Assembly: GCF_020166105.1 (NCBI RefSeq)
Contig: NZ_JAIUJY010000001.1
Span: 558,001 to 622,000 of the forward strand
Source: Blastococcus sp. LR1
GTDB taxonomy: Bacteria; Actinomycetota; Actinomycetes; Mycobacteriales; Geodermatophilaceae
Direction: 5' to 3'
Length of the DNA: 64,000 nt
Shown: in pieces, positions 37,597 to 44,736 of the stretch
Layout: each line of letters begins with the position of its first letter
How positions within the stretch are numbered: position 1 is the first letter of the stretch
Program-made: the position numbers and the translations under genes
The notes under the pieces: model-generated
Database searches by the model: none
What the model saw: only the letters and a program-made list of their open reading frames with translations
Told to the model about the DNA's origin: nothing

Positions 37597-38457
37597 CCTC
37601 CCGGCGCAGTGCCAGGGCCACCCCGACCGCGCAGACGAGGATCCCGGGCAGCGCGGTCGGTCCGGGGGCCTGGCCGAACATCGCCCACGCCCACAGCGCG
37701 GTCGCCGGCGGGGTCAGGTACAGCAGGGTGCTGGCGGCGGTCGCGCCGGAGCGCCGCACCACGAACAGGTAGCTGCCGTAGCCACCGATGGTCGACAGCA
37801 GCACCAGCCACCCCATCGCCGTCCAGAACACCGGGTCGGCCGGCGGGGCGAACTCCCCCCGCACCCCCGCCACCGAGCCGAAGACGAGCGCGGCGACGGC
37901 GGACTGCAGGGCCAGGGAGACGACCAGCGACTCCGACGGGGCCCACCGCCGCTCCAGCAGCGTGCCCGCGGCGAGCCCGGCGAGGGCGACCACCGGGAGC
38001 AGGTAGGCCACCGGCGCGGCACTGCCGTCCCGAGGTCGCCGGCGACCACGAGGGCCACCCCGCTCGCTCCGACCAGCAACCCCACCCGCTGCCGGACCGA
38101 CGTCCGCTCCCCCAGCAGCGCCCCGGCGAGTGCGGCGACGAGCAGCGGCTGCAGCGCCGCGACGAGGGCCGAGGTCCCCGCGGGGACGCCGGCCCCGGCG
38201 GCCGCGAAGACCCCGCCCAGGTAGACCGCCTGCACGAGGACCCCGAGGCAGACCTGCCGCAGCAGCGGGCCGCGCCGCACGCGGGCGCCCCGGAGCAGCG
38301 CCCAGCCGCCGAGGAGTACGGCGGCGAGCCCGGTCCGCCAGGCCAGCACGGTGCTGACCGGGGCGTCCCGGGTGGCCAGCTCGGCCCCGACGAAGCCGGA
38401 GGACCAGCACACGACCAGGACGGCGGCGGCCGCAGCATCGGTTCGGGAGCTTCTCAC
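37547..38457 (-). pseudogene. EamA/DMT-family transporter interrupted by a one-base frameshift
   Basis: The N-terminal half reads from a GTG at 38457 (VRSSRTDAAAAAVLVVCWSS), through about five hydrophobic segments to VALVVAGDLG. It then leaves frame near 38030. The C-terminal half continues in another frame as DGSAAPVAYLLPVVALAGLA and ends at 37547. Adding one G in the run at 38029-38031 restores one unbroken protein of about 303 residues with two EamA repeats. It could be a real recent inactivation, a sequencing error or, less likely, a programmed shift. It was probably a small-metabolite exporter. The tail overlaps selD by 50 bases. Confidence 0.8.
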
Positions 38458-38466
38458 CGGTCCGAG

Positions 38467-38489
38467 ATAACCACACCGGTCGGTATACT
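38467..38489 (+). promoter_or_regulatory. probable TetR operator and -10 box between eamA and tetR
   Basis: A partial dyad ATAACCACACCGGTCGGTAT spans 38467-38486. TATACT at 38484-38489 is a good -10 for the plus-strand TetR gene 23 bases on. The site lies in the 54 bases separating two divergent starts, so the regulator could control both itself and the transporter. No clear -35 is visible. Confidence 0.45.
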
Positions 38490-38511
38490 CGCAGTGGACC
38501 CAGGAGGCCCC

Positions 38512-39078
38512 ATGCCCGATGTGCAGCAACGTCCGCTGACCCCGGCCGGCGAGCGCCTGCTCGCGGCCGCCTCGTCGCTCTTCTACGCCCACGGGATCCG
38601 GGCCGTGGGCGTCGATGCGATCGCCGAGGCAGCGGGCACGACGAAGAAGACCCTCTACGACCGGTTCGGCTCCAAGGACGCGCTGGTCGCCCGCTACCTG
38701 CAGCACCGCGCCGCGCGCTGGCAGCAGGACCTGGAGGAGGAGCTCGCCTCGCGCCCTCCCGGCGTCGATCGGGTGCTCGCCGTCTTCGACGTCGTCCGCC
38801 GCTGGCAGGAGGGGCGAGACCGCGGCTGCGCGTTCATCAACGCCTACGCCGAGATCGGCGGGACCGACCATCCGGCCCTGCCGGTGATCCGCGCCGAGAA
38901 GGAGTGGATGCGACGGCGCTTCACCGACCTGGTCGCGGACACCGGGGCCGCCGATGCCGGACGCGTCGCGGCGACCGTGCACCTGCTCTACGAGGGCGCA
39001 CTGGTGGCGTCCACCGCCGGCGACGACCCCGACGCCCTGTCGACGGCACGGGAGGCAGCCGCCCGCCTGCTCGGATAG
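38512..39078 (+). CDS. TetR-family transcriptional regulator
   Basis: 188 residues from the ATG at 38512 with AGGAGG just upstream. The helix-turn-helix is VDAIAEAAGTTKKTLYDRFG. The GCAFINAYAEIG segment after the DNA-binding domain is typical of one common TetR subgroup. It is divergent from the damaged EamA transporter, the usual regulator-exporter layout, and followed closely by the oxidoreductase gene. It ends in TAG. Confidence 0.9.
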   Translation: MPDVQQRPLTPAGERLLAAASSLFYAHGIRAVGVDAIAEAAGTTKKTLYDRFGSKDALVARYLQHRAARWQQDLEEELASRPPGVDRVLAVFDVVRRWQEGRDRGCAFINAYAEIGGTDHPALPVIRAEKEWMRRRFTDLVADTGAADAGRVAATVHLLYEGALVASTAGDDPDALSTAREAAARLLG

Positions 39079-39088
39079 GTTCGCGATC

Positions 39089-40054
39089 ATGCTGGCAGCC
39101 TTCGTCTCCACCCCCGCCCCGAAGGACCCGCTCTCCGTGCTGGAGGTGGGCGAGCGTCCCGAGCCGGAGGCGCCCGACGGCTGGACGACGATCCAGGTGA
39201 AGGCGGTCTCCCTCAACCACCACGACCTGTTCAGCCTGCAGGGCATCGGGCTGCCCGCCGAGCGGATGCCGATGATCCTGGGCACCGACGCCGCGGGCAT
39301 CGACGAGGACGGCAACGAGGTCGTCGTCCACGGGGTCGTCTCCACCCCCGACTGGATGGGTGACGAGACCCTCGACCCGAAGCGCTCGCTGCTGTCGGAG
39401 GTGCACCAGGGGTCGATGGCGGAGAAGGTCGCCGTCCCCCGCCGCAACCTGCTGCCCAAGCCCGCCGAGCTCTCCTTCGCCGAGGCCGCCTGCCTGCCCA
39501 CCGCGTGGCTGACCGCCTACCGGATGCTCTTCGTGAAGTCCGGCCTGCGCCCCGGCCAGACCGTGCTCGTGCAGGGCGCCAGCGGAGGCGTGGCGACGGC
39601 GCTCATCGTGCTGGGCCGGGCTGCCGGCTACCGGATCTGGGTGACCGGCCGCAGCGAGGACAAGCGCGCCGCCGCGCTGGCGCTGGGCGCGGAGCAGGCC
39701 TTCGAGTCCGGCGCGCGGCTGCCCGAACGGGTCGACGGCGTGATGGAGACCGTGGGCGAGGCGACCTGGAGCCACAGCATCAAGTCGCTCAAGCCCGGTG
39801 GCGTGCTGGTGACCTCCGGCGCCACCACCGGCTTCAACCCGGGCGCCGAGCTGAACCGGGTGTTCTTCACCCAGCTGTCGGTCATCGGGTCCACGATGGG
39901 GACCAAGGCCGAACTCGAGGCGCTCATCCAGATGTGCGCCGTGACCGGCATCCGGCCGCAGATCGACGTCGAGCTGCCGCTGGCGCAGGCCCACGAGGGC
40001 TTCGCGCGGATGCTCGAGGGACGTACGAACGGGAAGATCGTCTTCACTCTCTGA
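39089..40054 (+). CDS. zinc-type alcohol dehydrogenase/quinone oxidoreductase (MDR family)
   Basis: 321 residues from the ATG at 39089. The medium-chain dehydrogenase layout shows an N-terminal GroES-like domain (VKAVSLNHHDLFSLQGIGLP ... ILGTDAAGI) and a Rossmann NADPH site GASGGVATALIVLG. Catalytic zinc cysteines are absent, so this is probably a zinc-free quinone oxidoreductase-like enzyme. It follows the TetR gene by 10 bases and precedes a small ABM gene by 11; the three probably form one unit. Confidence 0.85.
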   Translation: MLAAFVSTPAPKDPLSVLEVGERPEPEAPDGWTTIQVKAVSLNHHDLFSLQGIGLPAERMPMILGTDAAGIDEDGNEVVVHGVVSTPDWMGDETLDPKRSLLSEVHQGSMAEKVAVPRRNLLPKPAELSFAEAACLPTAWLTAYRMLFVKSGLRPGQTVLVQGASGGVATALIVLGRAAGYRIWVTGRSEDKRAAALALGAEQAFESGARLPERVDGVMETVGEATWSHSIKSLKPGGVLVTSGATTGFNPGAELNRVFFTQLSVIGSTMGTKAELEALIQMCAVTGIRPQIDVELPLAQAHEGFARMLEGRTNGKIVFTL

Positions 40055-40065
40055 GGAGGCCGCCG

Positions 40066-40374
40066 GTGATCGCTCGCACATGGCGAGGCTGGGTCGCGAC
40101 CGCGGACCGGGACGCCTACGTCCGCTACGTCGAGCGCACCGGGGTCGCCGAGTACCGACAGACGCCGGGCAACCGGGGCGCACACCTGCTCACGCGCGAT
40201 CTCGGCGACGGGCGCACCGAGATCCTGACCGTCAGCTTCTGGGACGACCTCGAGGTGATCCGCGGGTTCGCCGGCGAGGACGTCGAACGGGCGGTCTTCT
40301 ACCCCGAGGACGACCGCTACCTGGTCGACCGCGAGGACACGGTCAGCCACTACGAGGTCGCCGCCGGGAGCTGA
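40066..40374 (+). CDS. ABM-domain protein (dimeric ferredoxin-like fold)
   Basis: 102 residues from the GTG at 40066, preceded by GAGGAGG. It starts VIARTWRGWVATADRDAYVR and has the pattern of antibiotic-biosynthesis-monooxygenase-like proteins (GNRGAHLLTRDLGDGRTEIL, then VSFWDDLEVIRGFAGEDVER). Its substrate is unknown. It lies in the same unit as the oxidoreductase and perhaps acts on related molecules. Confidence 0.75.
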   Translation: MIARTWRGWVATADRDAYVRYVERTGVAEYRQTPGNRGAHLLTRDLGDGRTEILTVSFWDDLEVIRGFAGEDVERAVFYPEDDRYLVDREDTVSHYEVAAGS

Positions 40375-40381
40375 CCCGGGC

Positions 40382-40696
40382 TCAGTGCACGAGCTTCAAC
40401 CCGACGACGCAGCCGACGATCCCGGCGAGCAGGAGCATTTTCAGCACGGACGCGGACTCGGCGCCGGTGACCATCGCGTAGGAGACGGTGAGCACCGCGC
40501 CGATGCCGACCCACACCGCGTACGCGGTGCCCAGCGGTATCTCCCGCATGGCGTAGGCGAGACCGGCCATGCTGCCGACGAGCGCCACGCCGAACACCAG
40601 CGACGGCACCAGCCGGCTGAACCCTTCCGTGCGGTCCAGGGCCGTGGCCCACACCGCCTCGAGCAGGCCCGAGACCACCAGCACCAGCCACGCCAT
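40382..40696 (-). CDS. sugE: SMR-family guanidinium exporter (SugE/Gdx type)
   Basis: 104 residues, four hydrophobic helices. The N-terminal Glu in LVVSGLLEAVWATALDRTEG is the SMR proton/substrate site. The LGTAYAVWVGIGAVLTVSYA segment carries the family's Trp and Gly. SugE-type (Gdx) SMR proteins export guanidinium, and the guanidine-III riboswitch in the leader strongly supports that substrate. They act as dual-topology dimers. GGGAG lies six bases before the ATG and inside the riboswitch's outer stem. Confidence 0.93.
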   Translation of the reverse strand: MAWLVLVVSGLLEAVWATALDRTEGFSRLVPSLVFGVALVGSMAGLAYAMREIPLGTAYAVWVGIGAVLTVSYAMVTGAESASVLKMLLLAGIVGCVVGLKLVH

Positions 40697-40702
40697 GACG
40701 AA

Positions 40703-40755
40703 CTCCCGTGGCGCCGTCTTGTCGCACTCCGGGTACGGCACCGCTCGTCCGGGAG
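40703..40755 (-). promoter_or_regulatory. guanidine-III riboswitch (ykkC-III) in the sugE leader
   Basis: Read on the minus strand, CCGGACGAGCGGTGCC (ending 40737) continues GTACCCGG, then GACAAGACGGCGCC; the core spans 40710-40752. These match the conserved ykkC-III core: CCGG pairing CCGG, plus a pseudoknot GTGCCGT with ACGGCGC. An outer stem CTCCCG/CGGGAG (40750-40755 with 40703-40708) covers the sugE ribosome site GGGAG. Guanidine binding should change access to that site. Position, core and target gene agree. Confidence 0.9.
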
Positions 40756-40805
40756 CCGTGATCCCGGCTCGCCCTCGACCATAAGCCTTTCCGTGCGTCA
40801 AAGCA

Positions 40806-40838
40806 GGTTGACACCTCCCGCGATTGCAACCTAAGTTG
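40806..40838 (+). promoter_or_regulatory. promoter and dyad site for the HTH/Clp-N pair
   Basis: TTGACA at 40808-40813 is followed after 17 bases by a weak -10, CTAAGT (40831-40836). A palindrome CAACCTAAGTTG (40827-40838) covers it. The start codon at 40845 is only a few bases beyond the expected transcript start, so the mRNA may be leaderless. The dyad is a likely operator, perhaps for the HTH protein itself. Confidence 0.55.
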
Positions 40839-40844
40839 ACAGCC

Positions 40845-41078
40845 ATGGCCGACACAGCAGAGGTGGCCACCGCCGCCGGCAGCAAGGACCCGTCCGTGGG
40901 CCTGAAGGCGGTCCGGTCGATGCGGGTGCTCGTCGAACGCCTGGAGGCCCTCCAGGTGCAGAACGCGCGCGAGCAGGGCTGGACGTGGGAGCAGATCGCC
41001 CAGCTGCTCGGCGTCACCCGGCAGGCGGTGCACAAGAAGTACGCGAGCGGTCGTGGGCCGCTCCGACGGAAGGACTGA
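40845..41078 (+). CDS. small helix-turn-helix protein next to a Clp-N gene
   Basis: 77 residues, ATG start without a ribosome site, fitting a leaderless transcript. A helical N-terminus (SVGLKAVRSMRVLVERLEAL) leads into WTWEQIAQLLGVTRQAVHKK, a clear HTH resembling phage/sigma-type readers. The next gene starts two bases after this stop. HTH protein plus Clp-N protein is a recurrent actinobacterial pair; the HTH protein probably binds the palindrome at 40827-40838. Confidence 0.85.
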   Translation: MADTAEVATAAGSKDPSVGLKAVRSMRVLVERLEALQVQNAREQGWTWEQIAQLLGVTRQAVHKKYASGRGPLRRKD

Positions 41079-41080
41079 CC

Positions 41081-41617
41081 ATGTTCGAACGCTTCGCCCG
41101 TGAGGCCCGCGAGGTCGTCGTCGGCGCGCAGGACGAGGCCCGCGTCCTGCACTCGCCCACCATCGGCACCGAGCACCTGCTGCTCGCGCTGCTCCGCCAG
41201 CCCACCCCCTCGGCCGCGGTGCTCACCCGGCACGGACTGTCGGCCGACGAGGTCGCGACCGACGTCGTCCGGTTCACCGGCAGCGCCGATCTGGACGCCG
41301 ACGCCCTCACCAGCGTGGGCATCGACCTCGACGCCGTCCGCAGCAGCGTGGAGGCCGCCTTCGGTCCCGGCGCCCTCGACGACCCGAAGTCGAAGCCGGC
41401 GCGCCCCGGGCACATCCCGTTCACCCCACGGGCCAAGAAGATCCTGGAGCTCTCGCTGCGCGAGGCGCTGGCTCTGAAGTCACGCAGCATCGCCGACGGC
41501 CACATCGCGCTCGGACTGCTGCGCGAGGGCGAGGGCCTGGCCATGAAGATCCTGCACGACCGGGGCGTCGATGCGGTCAGCCTGCGGAAGGACCTCGAGC
41601 TGGTGCTGAACTCCTGA
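41081..41617 (+). CDS. Clp N-terminal-domain protein without ATPase module
   Basis: 178 residues. Two Clp-N repeats are visible (FAREAREVVVGAQDEARVLH with IGTEHLLLALLRQPTPSAAV, then FTPRAKKILELSLREALALK with HIALGLLREGEGLAMKIL). They match the substrate- and adaptor-binding domain of ClpC but no AAA+ domain follows. Stand-alone Clp-N proteins such as mycobacterial ClpC2 can bind and sequester ligands of ClpC1. A protective or regulatory role in the Clp system is plausible but inferred. It overlaps the convergent MFS gene by 41 bases. Confidence 0.88.
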   Translation: MFERFAREAREVVVGAQDEARVLHSPTIGTEHLLLALLRQPTPSAAVLTRHGLSADEVATDVVRFTGSADLDADALTSVGIDLDAVRSSVEAAFGPGALDDPKSKPARPGHIPFTPRAKKILELSLREALALKSRSIADGHIALGLLREGEGLAMKILHDRGVDAVSLRKDLELVLNS

Positions 41618-43334
41618 GCAGGATCGCGGCCGCGACGGCGGCCAGCGCCGCCGCGATCGCCGCGCCGGCGAAGACCGTGTGCAGCTGGGTGAGCAGCGCG
41701 GCCTCCGTCGCGGCGTCGTAGGCGGCGCAGTCCGCCGGCGACGAGGGACACAGCTCCATCGGCGTTCCGACGGCCGCCACCTCGGCGGTGAACCGGCGCA
41801 GGGCGACGGCGGTGAGCAGCGAGAGCCCGACCAGCATCCCCACCGTCCGGGCGACGACGGCGAGCGCACCCGCGCTGCCGTGCACCTCGGGCCGGGTGAC
41901 GGCGAGCAGGACGGCGTTCACCGGGGCGATCGCCAGGCCGAAGCCGAGGCCCGCCGCGAGCAGGACCACCCAGGAGCCGGCGCCGTCCAGCGCCTTCTCG
42001 TCCCAGCCGGTCATCACCACGAAGGCCACGGCCGCCAGCGCCATGCCTCCCGCCGCCACGATCCGCGGCGCGACGAACCGGCACAACCATCCGCCGGCGA
42101 CGGCGCCCACCGGCACGGCCACCAGCAGCCGCACCAGCACGAGTGCGGCTCCCAGCTGATCGCCGGGCGTGGTGGTCGCCCGGGCGAAGAGCGGGATGTC
42201 GACCAGCGCCGCCACCAGTGCGACGCCGACGAGCAGGTTCACGACCAGCGCCCCCCAGGCGCCCACGGGCCGCAGCGCGTCCAGCGGCAGCACGGGGTTG
42301 GCTGCGCGCCGCTCGTGCAGCACGAACAGCAGCGCCGCGACCGCCGACAGCGGCAGGAGGACCCAGCCGTGGGCGACGACCTGCGTCTCGGTGTCGGCGG
42401 CGGCGAAGGCCCACACCAGGGCACCGAGCGCGACGACGGCGAGCGTCGATCCCACGACGTCGACCTCGCGGGCCAGCGCACCCAGGCCACGCAGCGGGAG
42501 CACCGCACCGGCCGGGTGCAGCAGGCTCCTCGCTGCGAGCCCGGCCGCCGCGACGAGGGCCGCCAGGACCAGCGGCGTCGTCCACGACGCCGAGTCGGTG
42601 AGGGGGACGTAGAGCAGGCCGAGGGTCACGTCCTCGGCGAGCGCCGTCGGCTCGGCGAGCTGCAGGCCGAGGGCGGCGGCCGCGACCGACGCCAGCAGCA
42701 GTCCGACGACGTCGGGCCGCCGCACCCGTCCGGCGACGGCGATCCCCGCTGCCAGCCCGAGGCCCAGCAGCAGGTTGAGCCAGAAGATCGCCCGCCAGTC
42801 GGCCACGGCCAGGACGGCGGCGCCGGCGAGCGGGCCGAGCACCGCGCCCGCCTCCTGCACGGCGCCGACCACGCCCAGCGGCACCGACCGGCGCTCCGGC
42901 GCCCACCGGTCGGCGACGAGCGCCAGCGTGGCCGGCACGAGTCCGCCGGCCCCGATGCCCTGCAGCCCGCGCCCGGCCACCGCGAGCCCGAGGCTGTCCG
43001 CCGTCGCGGTCAGCAGCGAGCCGAGGGCGAACAGCAGCAGGCAGCCGATGAGCACGGGGGTGCGACCGCGCAGGTCGGCGAGCCGGCCCAGCAGCGGCAG
43101 GGTGGCGGTGTAGCCGAGCAGGAAGCCGCCGACGATGGGCGTCGCCCGCTGGAGGTCGTCCAGCCCGACCCCGACACCGGTCAGGATGTCGGGCAGCGCC
43201 AGGACGACGACGTAGGTGTCGGCGGCGGTGACCAGGACCGCCAGGGTGGCGAGGGCGACCGCCGCCAGACCCGGGGCGCGGGCGCTGCCGACGGCCGACG
43301 TCTCAGCCGGTGGCGGGTGCGGTGATCTCGACAT
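41577..43334 (-). CDS. MFS drug/lipid exporter (14-helix DHA2 type, P55-like)
   Basis: 585 residues with about 14 hydrophobic helices. The cytoplasmic loop motif reads LLGRLADLRGRTPVLIGCLL (GxLaDrxGrkxxl type). It overlaps the LprG-like lipoprotein gene upstream by 32 bases, so the two are translated as an operon. In Mycobacterium the LprG-P55 (Rv1411c-Rv1410c) pair exports triacylglycerides and affects drug resistance. The same pairing here suggests lipid export. Confidence 0.9.
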   Translation of the reverse strand: MSRSPHPPPAETSAVGSARAPGLAAVALATLAVLVTAADTYVVVLALPDILTGVGVGLDDLQRATPIVGGFLLGYTATLPLLGRLADLRGRTPVLIGCLLLFALGSLLTATADSLGLAVAGRGLQGIGAGGLVPATLALVADRWAPERRSVPLGVVGAVQEAGAVLGPLAGAAVLAVADWRAIFWLNLLLGLGLAAGIAVAGRVRRPDVVGLLLASVAAAALGLQLAEPTALAEDVTLGLLYVPLTDSASWTTPLVLAALVAAAGLAARSLLHPAGAVLPLRGLGALAREVDVVGSTLAVVALGALVWAFAAADTETQVVAHGWVLLPLSAVAALLFVLHERRAANPVLPLDALRPVGAWGALVVNLLVGVALVAALVDIPLFARATTTPGDQLGAALVLVRLLVAVPVGAVAGGWLCRFVAPRIVAAGGMALAAVAFVVMTGWDEKALDGAGSWVVLLAAGLGFGLAIAPVNAVLLAVTRPEVHGSAGALAVVARTVGMLVGLSLLTAVALRRFTAEVAAVGTPMELCPSSPADCAAYDAATEAALLTQLHTVFAGAAIAAALAAVAAAILLRSSAPARGPSAG

Positions 43335-44013
43335 CGGCCCCGAAGTCGCTGAGCTCGAGCGTGTAGGTGCCGTCCTCGCCGGCGGCGAAGAACGGGCCGG
43401 TCAGCGTCGCCCGGCGCAGCTCGCCGGACTCCGATGCGATGGAGAACGTGGCCTGCACCGCCTGCGACGGGTCCTGGCTGGTGAGCAGCTCCTGGACCAG
43501 GTCGCCGGGCAGCTCGGCGGTCACCTCGCGGACGACCTCGCCGTCGACCCGCCGCTCCTCCCCCAGCTCGGCGTCCCGCGCCTCGGTGAAGAGCTGGGAG
43601 ATGCCGGTGTCGGGGTCGATGAGCGCACCCGGGTCACCGATGCCGAACTGGGCGGGGTCGATGACGGTGAAGTTCGGCGCGAAGGGCAACTGGGCGTAGA
43701 CGGTGCCGTCGACGGAGACGACGTCCAGGTCGACGGTGGAGCCGAGCGCCACGACCTTCAGCGTGCCCGTGAACGAGGCCGGACGGGCGATGTCGCCCTC
43801 ACCGCCGACGAGGGCGGTGCCCGTGCTCGGCGCTCCCTCGCTGGCCAGGACGAAGTGCGCGCTGGAGGCCTCGTCCAGCGCCGTCTTGGCGCGGTCGAGC
43901 AGCTCCGTCGCCGACTCCCCGGACTCCTCCTCGCTGCCGCTGCAGCCGGCGAGCACCGGCCCGACGACGAGGGCGAGCGCGATCAGCGGAACCCGTGACC
44001 GGCGCAGCAGCAT
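43303..44013 (-). CDS. lprG: LppX/LprAFG-family lipoprotein (LprG-like)
   Basis: 236 residues with an ATG start. The signal peptide LLRRSRVPLIALALVVGPVL ends in the lipobox LAGC (Cys24). The mature part has the LppX/LprAFG pattern: LLDRAKTALDEASSAHFVLA, GDIARPASFTGTLKVVALGS, VDGTVYAQLPFAPNF. This fold has a hydrophobic cavity that holds acylated lipids. Gene overlap with the MFS exporter supports the LprG assignment over other LppX paralogues. Confidence 0.9.
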   Translation of the reverse strand: MLLRRSRVPLIALALVVGPVLAGCSGSEEESGESATELLDRAKTALDEASSAHFVLASEGAPSTGTALVGGEGDIARPASFTGTLKVVALGSTVDLDVVSVDGTVYAQLPFAPNFTVIDPAQFGIGDPGALIDPDTGISQLFTEARDAELGEERRVDGEVVREVTAELPGDLVQELLTSQDPSQAVQATFSIASESGELRRATLTGPFFAAGEDGTYTLELSDFGADVEITAPATG

Positions 44014-44079
44014 GGTGACCTCCCCGTGGGCCGGGCGGAGCCCGGGCGTACCGAGGGCGGACAGTAGCGCGGCGGTACG

Positions 44080-44736
44080 TCAGACCGCAGGAACGGTGCG
44101 CGCGGCGATCCGCGCGGCGGCCTTCGCCCGGTTGCGCTCGGGGAGGAAGTCCAGCGCCGGCGCCAGCTCGGCGGCCCGGTACTTCTGCGTCGTCCAGGCC
44201 CTGAACGTGAGGTCGACGGTCACCGAGTGGTCGGGGCGGGAGACGACCTCGATCGGATCCCCCGCGCCGAGCTCGCCGACCTCGAGCACGCGGAGGTACG
44301 CGCCGGGGGCGCCGCGGGCGGTGAACCGCTTGACCAGCTGCGGAACGTCCCAGAAGCGGGCGAAGTTGGCGCACGGGATGCGGGGGGCTGTCACCTCGAG
44401 CAGCGCCGTCCCGACCCGCCACCGCTCGCCCAGCAGGGCGAGCGTCAGGTCCAGCCCCGACGTCCGCAGGTTCTCGCCGAACCGGCCGGGCGGCAGCTCT
44501 CGGTCGAGCTCCGCCGCCCACCAGTCGGCGTCCTCCTGGGCGTAGGCGTAGACCTGCTGGCCGTCGCCACCGTGGTACTTGCGGTTGACCTGGACGTCGC
44601 CGTCCAGACCGTGCTCGCCGACGGCGACGCGGCCGAGCACCAGCTGCTTGTCGATGCCGGTGCGGACGGGCTTGCGGCCCGCCACCGCGGGCAGGTCCGT
44701 GCCCGATACGCAGACGGCCTCGAGCCGCCCGCTCAC
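44080..44736 (-). CDS. MOSC-domain protein (YiiM-like)
   Basis: 218 residues with a GTG overlapping the lepA stop as GTGA. The MOSC core reads [20 protein letters not shown], then [14 protein letters not shown], with the conserved Cys in [11 protein letters not shown]-terminal helical tail follows. MOSC proteins handle molybdenum-cofactor sulfur chemistry or reduce N-hydroxylated compounds (YiiM). The Cys is encoded by a normal Cys codon, so no recoding is needed. Tight coupling with lepA is probably just operon packing. Confidence 0.87.
   Translation of the reverse strand: MSGRLEAVCVSGTDLPAVAGRKPVRTGIDKQLVLGRVAVGEHGLDGDVQVNRKYHGGDGQQVYAYAQEDADWWAAELDRELPPGRFGENLRTSGLDLTLALLGERWRVGTALLEVTAPRIPCANFARFWDVPQLVKRFTARGAPGAYLRVLEVGELGAGDPIEVVSRPDHSVTVDLTFRAWTTQKYRAAELAPALDFLPERNRAKAAARIAARTVPAV

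Noticed and set aside
40703-40755. Guanidine-I or guanidine-II riboswitch upstream of sugE
   Set aside because: The class I core and the paired ACGR hairpins of class II are absent; the pairing pattern fits class III.
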